Below, one piece after another: positions 14,438 through 22,469 of a stretch of DNA of 24,993 nucleotides. The notes beneath the pieces are model-generated. The model was not told the DNA's origin. It worked only from the letters and a program-made list of their open reading frames with translations, and searched no databases. Every line of letters starts with the position of its first letter. Position 1 is the first letter of the stretch. Source of the stretch: Saprospiraceae bacterium UBA7687 (GTDB lineage: Bacteria; Bacteroidota; Bacteroidia; Chitinophagales; Saprospiraceae); assembly GCA_002482845.1 (NCBI GenBank), contig DLGT01000068.1, forward strand, positions 1 through 24,993. Reading direction: 5' to 3'. The position numbers were made by a program, and so were the translations under genes.

Positions 14438-14513
14438 TTAGGAGAACAAATTGGTTTTTTTGAGGTAATCAATTTTTTTACTTTTAAAACTTCAATTGGC
14501 TACAAGTTCACTT

Positions 14514-14582
14514 AAATGATACTTATAGCAGAATGAATCATTCAATATGGCTATAACTATATAAAAAATGATACTTATAGCC
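14514..14582. repeat. Short direct and inverted repeats in a 344-bp spacer
   Basis: AAATGATACTTATAGC occurs at 14514-14529 and 14566-14581. GGCTATAA (14549-14556) pairs with TTATAGCC (14575-14582), and GAATGAATCATTC (14531-14543) is nearly palindromic. The rest of 14438-14781 is AT-rich sequence with no gene recognised. Confidence 0.5.
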
Positions 14583-14781
14583 AGATTGAAATTAAGTTAT
14601 CAAGGCTATTCCTTAATTCTTTCAAATATTTTTTACTACTAAGTTCACTAAGATTCAAATTAAGAACACTTTAATTATTTGGAAGTAAGCTCGTTTTATT
14701 GGCTTATTCGCTTAGTCATTAATAAACAAAGTCAAAACTCTGATGTTAGACAATCCTTCTATAATTAATAATAAAAGGTAA

Positions 14782-15660
14782 ATGACGCTTGATTTTGTAC
14801 CATTCGAAGATATAGATAAAAACAAATGGAATGGCAACGTACATTATTCTCCAAATGGAAATATATATGGCTATCACTGGTATTTAAAAAGTGTGATAAA
14901 AGAATGGGATGCCATCATAGAAGGTGATTATCAATCTGTGATGCCGATTCCCAGACGAACTTTGACTGCTTTTGAGCAATCGCTTCTACCTTACTTAGGT
15001 CCTTACACCGTCAATGGATATTCTGCTCTACGGGCACAATCATTTTATATGACATTGAAAGAACATTCCAAAAATAGTTATTATGGTTTTAATGATAGAT
15101 TTGGAAAACTGATGGAAGTCGAAGATGAAAAACTCATAGTAAAGCATCGACATTATATAAATCTTCAGCTCACCTATGATCAGATAACAGAAAAATATCA
15201 ATCGAAGGCGCATCAGCTGCTCAATGATGCTACGCTTCAGACTTTTGTTTATGGGAGTGATATAAAACCAGAGACGCTGATCGAAAATGAAGACCTAAAT
15301 GATGCAGAAAAAAGCATTTTGTATAGAATCATGTATAATGCCATACAGCGTAGTGTGGGTTGGAGTCTAAAAGTAGAAAATAAAGATAGTGGTGCTGTAG
15401 CAAAATCATTTTTCATAAGTGATAAAAGCGGTATTTACGAAATATTCTCATCTAGTCAGAACGATGAAACTAATCATTTACTAATGTTAGATACTTTAAT
15501 AAGGAGCAATGCAGGGAAACCTATGAAACTGTATACGCATCCGAATGGTGAAGAAATCAATACACTTTTGGGTGGTGAAACCTTAGAAATTATGGTCGCG
15601 GAAACGTCAAAAAAACATTTTATGGCTGGAATAAAGTCATTTTTCGGACTGAAATCATAA
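14782..15660 (+). CDS. FemAB/GNAT-like putative acyltransferase, Bacteroidota-specific
   Basis: A 292-residue soluble protein. The N-terminal pattern NGNIYGYHWYLKSVIKEWDA followed by IIEGDYQSVMPIP is typical of a Bacteroidota family of uncharacterised proteins related to FemAB/GNAT acyltransferases. The second half has a second GNAT-like unit: GWSLKVENKDSGAVAKSFFI, then SGIYEIFSSSQNDETNHLLM, then YTHPNGEEINTLLGGE. No signal peptide or membrane segment is seen. Substrate is unknown; FemAB relatives add amino acids to peptidoglycan precursors or acylate amino groups, but that cannot be transferred here safely. It stands between two spacers of about 345 bp, so is probably monocistronic. Confidence 0.55.
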   Translation: MTLDFVPFEDIDKNKWNGNVHYSPNGNIYGYHWYLKSVIKEWDAIIEGDYQSVMPIPRRTLTAFEQSLLPYLGPYTVNGYSALRAQSFYMTLKEHSKNSYYGFNDRFGKLMEVEDEKLIVKHRHYINLQLTYDQITEKYQSKAHQLLNDATLQTFVYGSDIKPETLIENEDLNDAEKSILYRIMYNAIQRSVGWSLKVENKDSGAVAKSFFISDKSGIYEIFSSSQNDETNHLLMLDTLIRSNAGKPMKLYTHPNGEEINTLLGGETLEIMVAETSKKHFMAGIKSFFGLKS

Positions 15661-16007
15661 CAAATTGATAACCTTCTGAAAGCGCTAGAATTTGGTTAGT
15701 GTCAGATAATGTCAAAAATAAATTGGTCAAATTTTGATTTTAAGTGCCCATTTGTCAAAAAAATTGCAAAAAAAAACCGTTCAATTAACAAATTTACTTC
15801 ATGTATTAACAAGTGTTCTTTAATGAATTAATTAACATTCAAAAAGACTATATCTATGTAATAGGTTGATAATCAGATATATGCAATAATTAAATATACC
15901 AAAAAAAACTTTAAAAATGTGGATAAAAACTTTTTTCAAAAAGATACCAGCCAATGATATTTATCTATATTTACACCGTAATTTAATCCTGTACTCAGTA
16001 AACATAT
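15661..16007. other. AT-rich 347-bp spacer with one DnaA-box match
   Basis: No ORF or terminator was recognised. The sequence is very AT-rich with several A and T runs. TGTGGATAA at 15918-15926 is an exact match to the DnaA box (TTATCCACA on the other strand), but it is alone. A TTGATAATCA word, as in the MITE-like elements, occurs at 15867-15876 without the rest of the element. Confidence 0.4.
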
Positions 16008-17408
16008 ATGGAAAACAAAATAAAACGAGATTCGGCCCTGATAAATTTAGTGTCTGAATTTGAGTGCAAATTTGAGCAAGGAGAGGTTGGTTACGTGGAC
16101 GAAAAAGTGTTCCTCCAACTTTTAGAATATTATGAAGACGAGTATTTATTTGACAAAGCATTGGAAGTTGTAGATTATGCCATTGCTCAATATAAATACA
16201 GATCGGAATTTTACATCATTAAAGCTAGACTCCTTTTGTCCAAGACGAAGGTAAAAGATTGTCTAGCATTACTTGATATTGCTGAAAATATTGCCCCATT
16301 CGAGAGAGAAATCTCCATCATCAGAGCAAGAGCACACGCCATAAATAAAGATTTTACGGCAGCACATAATATACTAGATGACCTGAAACTCGGAGCCACC
16401 AAGAGTGACTCTGTAGATATCCTGATCGCTGAGTCTTTCATATACGAACATATGAAAGATTACAATGCTATGTATGATGCGCTTTCTAATGCTGTCCTCA
16501 TCGACACCAAAAATGAAGAAGCTATGGAGCGTATTTGGATCAGTGCAGAGTTGTCTAGAAGGTACGAAGATAGTGTACAGTTGCACCTGACGATCATAGA
16601 CAAAGATCCTTACAATTACCAAGCGTGGTATAATCTAGGCCATGGTTACAATTGTATATGGGAGTACGAAAAAGCAATAGACGCACTTGAGTATTCATTT
16701 ATCATCAACCCAGAGTTTGAAAGTGGTTATCTAGATTGTGCAGACACTTGTCTTCAGATCAGAAATTACGAAAAAGCCCTTGAGATTTATATCGAAGCCA
16801 ACAATAAGTTCGGTCCGAATAATGAATTGATGGTTAATATTGCACATTGTTATATCTATCTCAATAGAATCGGCATCGCGAAGCAGTGGTTGCTCAAAGC
16901 TATCAAACTAGATGGATATAATGACGAAGCTTACTTCTTGCTAGGTGAGTGCTATTCTCGTGATCAAGTATGGTATAATGCGATCAATGCATACCACAAG
17001 GCCATAGAGCTAGAAAACAGAAGAGAAGAGTATTATCTAGGTCTTGCAAAAGCTTACCTTGCCGTAGAAGATTATAACAAAGCGACGGTCAATTTTCAAA
17101 TGGCTACGCAGACAGGTCCTGAAGATACATTGTATTGGAAAGAGTATATCTGTTTTTTGATCAAAATGGGATTGCACGACGAGGCTATCCAAGTGTTAGA
17201 CGAGGCAGAAGATCATACATATGGTCCTGACTTGCTTTATTGTCGTGCAGTGACAGAATACTTCCTAAAGAATAAGGTAGATTGTCTAGAATTGCTAGAA
17301 GAAGCATTGATGGAAGATTATGATCAGCACACCTTAATTTTTGAAATCGCACCGGAGTTGAAACTCGACAAAGAGATCAACTCTATGATAAAATATTTTG
17401 CAGACTAA
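16008..17408 (+). CDS. Conserved TPR-repeat protein
   Basis: A 466-residue soluble protein made almost wholly of tetratricopeptide repeats, roughly 12 helical pairs. Clear units include YQAWYNLGHGYNCIWEYEKA, DEAYFLLGECYSRDQVWYNA and EEYYLGLAKAYLAVEDYNKA. The N-terminal 40 residues are acidic and the C-terminus (LIFEIAPELKLDKEINSMIK) is a helical cap. There is no signal peptide or catalytic domain, so it is likely a cytoplasmic scaffold. A protein of this length and start is widespread in Bacteroidota with unknown function. Its codon use looks less AT-biased than the secreted-protein genes downstream. A strong terminator follows. Confidence 0.85.
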   Translation: MENKIKRDSALINLVSEFECKFEQGEVGYVDEKVFLQLLEYYEDEYLFDKALEVVDYAIAQYKYRSEFYIIKARLLLSKTKVKDCLALLDIAENIAPFEREISIIRARAHAINKDFTAAHNILDDLKLGATKSDSVDILIAESFIYEHMKDYNAMYDALSNAVLIDTKNEEAMERIWISAELSRRYEDSVQLHLTIIDKDPYNYQAWYNLGHGYNCIWEYEKAIDALEYSFIINPEFESGYLDCADTCLQIRNYEKALEIYIEANNKFGPNNELMVNIAHCYIYLNRIGIAKQWLLKAIKLDGYNDEAYFLLGECYSRDQVWYNAINAYHKAIELENRREEYYLGLAKAYLAVEDYNKATVNFQMATQTGPEDTLYWKEYICFLIKMGLHDEAIQVLDEAEDHTYGPDLLYCRAVTEYFLKNKVDCLELLEEALMEDYDQHTLIFEIAPELKLDKEINSMIKYFAD

Positions 17409-17452
17409 TCTCGGTCTGAACAAGAATTTTACTCTTTTAATAACCAAGACTG

Positions 17453-17488
17453 AAGGGCATTTCTTTTGCAAAAAAGAGTGCCCTTTTT
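17453..17488 (+). terminator. Intrinsic terminator of the TPR gene
   Basis: AAGGGCA (17453-17459) pairs with TGCCCTT (17479-17485), with an inner CTTTT/AAAAG stem, and is followed by TTT. It lies 45 bp past the TPR gene stop. Confidence 0.9.
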
Positions 17489-17552
17489 CCGTTTAATGAA
17501 AAATTAAATACAACATGATATAAAAAATGCTGCTAAAGCTCCAAATTTTATA

Positions 17553-17560
17553 TATTTTTG
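17553..17560 (+). promoter_or_regulatory. Possible -7 element of the secreted-protein cluster
   Basis: TATTTTTG matches TAnnTTTG and lies 28 bp before the start at 17589, downstream of the TPR terminator. No good -33 element was found at the expected distance. Confidence 0.35.
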
Positions 17561-17588
17561 TACTTGACTTATAAAGTACGTAAAAAAC

Positions 17589-19277
17589 ATGAAGCTTTAT
17601 CTGAAAATTCTAAATATGATACAAAAAGGGATACTCCAATTAATATGTAGGATAATCATCTTAGGTTTTGTTATTTTTAATGGTGTTATTAATGCACAAG
17701 GCGTCAAAAATGTAAAGCAATACTATTCAGATTCGGATGTAGGTATTTTTGTGCATACCACTGAAATAATGGATGGGTATAAATTCTTATTTATTGATCT
17801 TAGCGGTAAGATGGGTAATTTTTTTTATGATGAACACCTAATAGATGAACAACTCCCAAATAACGCTGTAAGAAAGAACCATTCAGTCGTTATTAAAACA
17901 GATATGGATAATAATTATATAGATCATTTTAAATATAGTGGTTATACTTATCATTCAGTTGCGCATGGTGATGACATTATTTTTTTTCCTGTTCTTGATA
18001 CAAGTATAGTAGATTGGTATGAGCAACATAACATAATTGGGTTAGATAAAAATTTTAATGAAATATACAAAGAAAATATAAAGGGTGGTGGCTTTATAAA
18101 ACTGGAATATTGGGATAATTTTTTATTCATACATGCGTCTAATTGGCTTTCTCAACCAATTATAATAGGTAATGATTCAATGCAAACTAATAATGTGGCC
18201 ACGCATTGCACTATGAAAAGAGATTATAAAAATAAAAAAAATATATGGGAAGTAATTGCGGAACGTGAATCTCACGCTAGAGACGAAGAAATAAATGTAA
18301 GTTCAACTGGTGAGGTATATATTTCAGGTGGTTTTGGTAGCAGTACCAGTGGGGCAATTGCAATAGGAATGGATACACTTTTTACACCCAATTATGATGG
18401 CTTTATATATAAGATAGATAGTAATGGTAGATTACTCTACATGAAACAAGTGTATGGAAATGGAAGTGAATCAATAACAGAATTGATGATTGACGATAAT
18501 GACAATGTTTATATTAATATAGTTTGTTCTGGACAATCAGATGAAATGATGTATAATGGTATCACCTATCCATTGGCAAACCCATTTTCTGGTTATAGAT
18601 CTAACTACATTATGCGACTGAATGATGAAGGTCATGTTATGTGGTCAAAATCTATAGGGGGGCAGTGGGTACTGTTTCAAAACATCATATCTATGGATGA
18701 TAATACGCTATTGTTGTGTTTGAATTATACAACACTTAAAATTGATGAAATTGAAGAAAGCAACGGTTCGTCATTTGTTTCCTTAAATAAAAATACGGGG
18801 GATGTGGGAAATCATTATAAATTAGAAACCAATTCAAAAATGTATATGTATTTTGGATCCCAAAAGGTAACATCTTCAATTATTTCAAGCCCAATTTCTT
18901 TGCTAAAAGAAGATGATGAAACAATTATATTCATGGGAAAAGAATATTCTTCGGACAATGATTATTACAATACTATAAGTATATATTTTGATATAAATTT
19001 TGATGAATTATCAAATGTTGAGCAAAATCTGAAAGAAGAAAAATTATTTGTATATCCTAACCCAATGTTTACTCCTAGCTCATTACAAATTTTTTCAGAA
19101 GTATGTGTTCACATAGCTCAACTCATTGATATCAATGGAAAGGTAGTTTTTGAAAAAAAAGAAGATAATATTAGAGAAATAAGTTTAGAAAATTCACAGA
19201 CTATAGTATCAGGAGTCTATTTCCTTAAATTATATTCTGGCAATGGTGTTGTCATAAAAAAAATAGTTATTCATTAA
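17589..19277 (+). CDS. Secreted T9SS cargo protein, possibly beta-propeller
   Basis: A 562-residue protein with a signal sequence: a basic start and hydrophobic IIILGFVIFNGVINAQG ending near residue 38. The second ATG (residue 11) would give a more usual signal-peptide length. The middle is beta-rich with repeating elements such as GEVYISGGFGSS, DGFIYKIDSNGRLLYMKQVY, DDNDNVYINIVCSG and NYIMRLNDEGHVMWSKSIGG, as in SBBP or propeller-type repeats of Bacteroidota surface proteins. Residues about 485-562 are a T9SS type A sorting domain (YPNPMFTPSSL, AQLIDINGKVVFE, SGVYFLKLYSGNG, KKIVIH). It starts the five-gene cluster, 17 bp before the first paralogue. Function unknown. Confidence 0.8.
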   Translation: MKLYLKILNMIQKGILQLICRIIILGFVIFNGVINAQGVKNVKQYYSDSDVGIFVHTTEIMDGYKFLFIDLSGKMGNFFYDEHLIDEQLPNNAVRKNHSVVIKTDMDNNYIDHFKYSGYTYHSVAHGDDIIFFPVLDTSIVDWYEQHNIIGLDKNFNEIYKENIKGGGFIKLEYWDNFLFIHASNWLSQPIIIGNDSMQTNNVATHCTMKRDYKNKKNIWEVIAERESHARDEEINVSSTGEVYISGGFGSSTSGAIAIGMDTLFTPNYDGFIYKIDSNGRLLYMKQVYGNGSESITELMIDDNDNVYINIVCSGQSDEMMYNGITYPLANPFSGYRSNYIMRLNDEGHVMWSKSIGGQWVLFQNIISMDDNTLLLCLNYTTLKIDEIEESNGSSFVSLNKNTGDVGNHYKLETNSKMYMYFGSQKVTSSIISSPISLLKEDDETIIFMGKEYSSDNDYYNTISIYFDINFDELSNVEQNLKEEKLFVYPNPMFTPSSLQIFSEVCVHIAQLIDINGKVVFEKKEDNIREISLENSQTIVSGVYFLKLYSGNGVVIKKIVIH

Positions 19278-19294
19278 ATTTTCAAACATAAACT

Positions 19295-20800
19295 ATGAGA
19301 AAATATCATTTAACGGTTGTATTAATAGTTTTGACATGGGTAGTAGGAAAGTCTCAAACTACTTGTACGGGTGCTGAAATGATAGAATATAAGATATCTC
19401 GACCATATAATAATGGTTCAGGAAATTTTACAGCAAATCTTCCAACTTCATTAAATCACATTCCGGGAGCGCCTCCTGTTTGTTACATAGGTGGTTGGGA
19501 TAATACAGGAAAGATACTTGAAAAAATCACATACTATAATCCTACTGGAGCTTTTACTGGACGTATATCCACTAATCAAATAAATAATCAAGATAATTAT
19601 GAAAAGCTATATCCTTATTTTGAATTAAATAGATTAGTTACATTATTCCCATCATTAGCTCCTCCTGGGAATGTTCTTTGTCGGATTAGTGCTATTGCAG
19701 GTGGTGGTGGTTGGGCCCAGGGACAATTTATTTATAATGATGAAGATTATGCCACAGATATGTTTAGTGTCGTACAAGGAGCACTTTCTTATAGATTTAC
19801 ACCTTTTTCGATGAATGATGATGGCATGACTAAAGGTATAAAAGATTTTATAGCTCAGATGTACAAGTGGGAATTAGGATTTACTACACATACTTGCTTT
19901 TCTGACCCTGACCTTTTTGATCATCAAAGAAGAACTGATTATACTGAATGTTATAACTTATCTAATAATACCGATCACAATGTCCAAGTTTGGTCCACAC
20001 TATTAATGAAAATATACACATTTATGAAAACACACAATAACAATGATATTGAAACTATCAATAAGTGCATTAAGATTACTGAAATGATGCATGATAATTT
20101 ACCTAGTACAGCAAGTCAAATATCAGCAGCAGAGGAATTATATAAAGTCATAAAAAATGGTGATTATGTAAATCAAAATGGTCTCTGTGCAATAAGAACC
20201 ATCATAACTGACCACTACAAATGTTTAAACCCTAGTACACTTAGACCAAATCTTGATGATATCGCAGATTATTACATTGCAGATGAAACATCAGATAACG
20301 GTACAGAACGAAATCCTTCCAACACTTCGGAGTGGGAAAGTCCTGCTATTATCAATAGACAAAGTAATGATGGACTCTTCGAAAACCAAGCAGCTGTCGT
20401 CGATGTAGAGAATACACTTTATATAGAAATTGCAAATAAAGGGTGCGATACAGTGACCGATGCTGTGTTACAAGTTTATTACGCCTTATCACAAACAGGT
20501 CTCACATGGGATGATGCTTGGGTAGAAAATGTTATAACAGTAGGAAGCGGTACTATCTTAGCAGGCGACAAAATAGCCGAAATAGCCATTCCTTCTATAA
20601 CATCTCAGTCCATCAGAATTCCAATCACTTGGACACCACCTGATATCGAATCTCTCAATGTCCCAAATTCAAAGATCAATGTTTTGGCAAGAATTGTATC
20701 TGCCGTCGATATGATGAGTGAAGTCGAAGTAAAAGACGTTAGAACTAATGTCCGTAATAACAACAATGTAGCTTGGAAGGTCTTAAATCTTATAAAGTAA
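19295..20800 (+). CDS. Secreted tandem paralogue 1, unknown function
   Basis: A 501-residue protein with a signal peptide (about residues 1-21, ending GKSQ). Residues 22-297 form a diverged region with cysteines and the shared landmarks DFIAQMYKWE, VWSTLLMKIYT and AAEELYKVIK. From C298 the last 204 residues plus stop match the next two genes without gaps: CAIRTIITDHYKCLNPS, then DYYIADETSDNG, SEWESPAIINRQ, EIANKGCDTVTDAVLQVYYA, IRIPITWTPPDIE and NVRNNNNVAWKVLNL. This part is a divergent form of an extracellular Ig/CARDB-like domain seen in Bacteroidota exported proteins that end NVRNNNNIAWKN. No T9SS type A sorting motif is present. Its signal peptide differs from those of paralogues 2 and 3. 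Confidence 0.75.
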   Translation: MRKYHLTVVLIVLTWVVGKSQTTCTGAEMIEYKISRPYNNGSGNFTANLPTSLNHIPGAPPVCYIGGWDNTGKILEKITYYNPTGAFTGRISTNQINNQDNYEKLYPYFELNRLVTLFPSLAPPGNVLCRISAIAGGGGWAQGQFIYNDEDYATDMFSVVQGALSYRFTPFSMNDDGMTKGIKDFIAQMYKWELGFTTHTCFSDPDLFDHQRRTDYTECYNLSNNTDHNVQVWSTLLMKIYTFMKTHNNNDIETINKCIKITEMMHDNLPSTASQISAAEELYKVIKNGDYVNQNGLCAIRTIITDHYKCLNPSTLRPNLDDIADYYIADETSDNGTERNPSNTSEWESPAIINRQSNDGLFENQAAVVDVENTLYIEIANKGCDTVTDAVLQVYYALSQTGLTWDDAWVENVITVGSGTILAGDKIAEIAIPSITSQSIRIPITWTPPDIESLNVPNSKINVLARIVSAVDMMSEVEVKDVRTNVRNNNNVAWKVLNLIK

Positions 20801-20913
20801 AAATTAACTATTACAATTAAAATAAATATATGCATACTTTTTGGACATTTTTAATAATCGTGTTTTTATCGAGTACTTTGGGTTCTCAGCAAGATATTGT
20901 ATCAGTAAAAGAT
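20186..20913 (+). repeat. Long direct repeat, unit 1
   Basis: The block 20186-20800 (3' 615 bp of paralogue 1), the 29-bp spacer and the first 84 bp of paralogue 2 match 21742-22469 in order and length. The spacer differs at one base and the leader plus signal-peptide part at about eight. The block flanks the variable part of paralogue 2 on its left. Confidence 0.85.
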
Positions 20914-22356
20914 AATTTCTCAGTCGGCTTAATAAATTGTACTTCTTCATCAATTTCATTTAAGTATGAGAATCCGTTTATAGATTATGAAGAGAAAAAT
21001 GGTTTTTTACCAGTAACTAATTTTTTGGGTGAATGTGTTTTAGGCGATTTTACAAAAAACGGGACTAAATATGTAGTAAATGATAAAATTACTTATTATT
21101 TCTATAATGATGTATTCAATAATTTTACAGGCATAAAAACAATTCAAGAAGTATCCGGTCAATATAATCTAATGTACACATATTACCATGCTAATGAATT
21201 TTTAAAAACAATACCGGAAATTATGGATAGTTTTTCATTTCCAGTACAATTTAAAGAAGGTTCTGTAGGCGCTTCATATGACGGAACTAATATACTTTAT
21301 CAAGCAGGTTCAGATTGGCAAAAAGATATTTCAGGTGTGATAAGTGGTGTTACAGCATATTTATTTAAAGGTTTTGACTTATTGTCCTCTTCAGGATTAT
21401 CATTAGGGACACGTGATTTTATGGCTCAGCTTTATAAATGGGAAAATACAATAGATAAAACTCATAAAATATTTACTTCTCCTAAACTACCAAAGAGAAG
21501 TACAAATAGTGAAGTGTGCTATAATCCTTCTATGACTGCATATGCAGAAGATAACGGTCCAGTTTGGGCAACTTTATTAATGAAAATACACACTGATGTT
21601 ATTAATGATTATGATGTTTCCATGGACTTAGCATTTAAGTCGATGAAAAAATTTATCAAAACTGATGGTCAAGTCCAAGCAGCAGAAAAATTATATTCCT
21701 TGATTAAAGAACCTGATTTTGGACTTAATCAAACCCAAATCTGTGCAATAAGAACCATCATAACAGACCACTACAAATGTTTAAACCCAAGTACATTGAG
21801 ACCAAAGCTTGATGATATTGCTGATTATTACATTGCAGACGACACATCAGATAACGGCATAGAACCAAATCCTTACAACACTTCGGAGTGGGAAAGTCCT
21901 GCCATCATCAATAGACAAAATAATGATGGACTCTTCGAAAACCAAGCAGCTGTCGCCAATGTAGAGAATGCACTTTACATTGAAATTGCAAATAAAGGGT
22001 GCGACACACTTACAGATGCTGTGTTACAAGTTTATTACACTTTATCACAGACAGGCCTCTCGTGGGATGAAGCTTGGGTAGAAAATGTAATAATAGTAGG
22101 AAATAATACTATCTTAGCAGGTGACAAAATAGCCGAAATAAACATTCCGTCTATAACATCTCAGTTCATCAGAATTCCAATCACTTGGACACCACCTGAT
22201 ATCGAATCTCTCAATGTCCCAAATTCAAAGATCAATATTTTGGCAAGAATTGTATCAGCCGACGATGTGATGAGTGAAGTCGAAGTAAAAGACGTTAGAA
22301 CTAATGTCCGAAATAATAATAATGTAGCTTGGAAGGTCTTAAATCTCGTGAAGTAA
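20830..22356 (+). CDS. Secreted tandem paralogue 2, unknown function
   Basis: A 508-residue protein. The signal peptide (MHTFWTFLIIVFLSSTLGSQ) and following DIVSVKD are nearly the same as in paralogue 3. The region to residue 304 is diverged but still aligns: YYHANEFLKTIPEI, WQKDISGVISGVTAYLFK, DFMAQLYKWENT, VWATLLMKIHTDVINDYD, GQVQAAEKLYSLIKEPDFG. The C-terminal 204 residues from C305 differ from paralogue 3 at only about 17 positions in some 215 compared. Conserved cysteines occur in VCYNPS, CAIRT, YKCLNP and NKGCDT, suggesting disulfides in an exported protein. No enzyme motif was recognised. It sits 29 bp after paralogue 1 with almost the same spacer as precedes paralogue 3. Confidence 0.75.
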   Translation: MHTFWTFLIIVFLSSTLGSQQDIVSVKDNFSVGLINCTSSSISFKYENPFIDYEEKNGFLPVTNFLGECVLGDFTKNGTKYVVNDKITYYFYNDVFNNFTGIKTIQEVSGQYNLMYTYYHANEFLKTIPEIMDSFSFPVQFKEGSVGASYDGTNILYQAGSDWQKDISGVISGVTAYLFKGFDLLSSSGLSLGTRDFMAQLYKWENTIDKTHKIFTSPKLPKRSTNSEVCYNPSMTAYAEDNGPVWATLLMKIHTDVINDYDVSMDLAFKSMKKFIKTDGQVQAAEKLYSLIKEPDFGLNQTQICAIRTIITDHYKCLNPSTLRPKLDDIADYYIADDTSDNGIEPNPYNTSEWESPAIINRQNNDGLFENQAAVANVENALYIEIANKGCDTLTDAVLQVYYTLSQTGLSWDEAWVENVIIVGNNTILAGDKIAEINIPSITSQFIRIPITWTPPDIESLNVPNSKINILARIVSADDVMSEVEVKDVRTNVRNNNNVAWKVLNLVK

Positions 22357-22469
22357 AAATTAGCTATTACAATTAAAATAAATATATGCATACATTTTTG
22401 ACATTTTTAATAATCGTTTTTTTATTGAGTACTTTGTCTTCTCAGCAAGATATTGTATCAGTAAAGGAT
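21742..22469 (+). repeat. Long direct repeat, unit 2
   Basis: Same content as 20186-20913: the 3' 615 bp of paralogue 2, a 29-bp spacer and the first 84 bp of paralogue 3. It lies to the right of the variable part of paralogue 2 and the left of that of paralogue 3. Confidence 0.85.

Noticed and set aside
15661..16007. Replication origin
   Set aside because: There is one DnaA box only, with no dnaA, dnaN or other origin-associated gene in the window.
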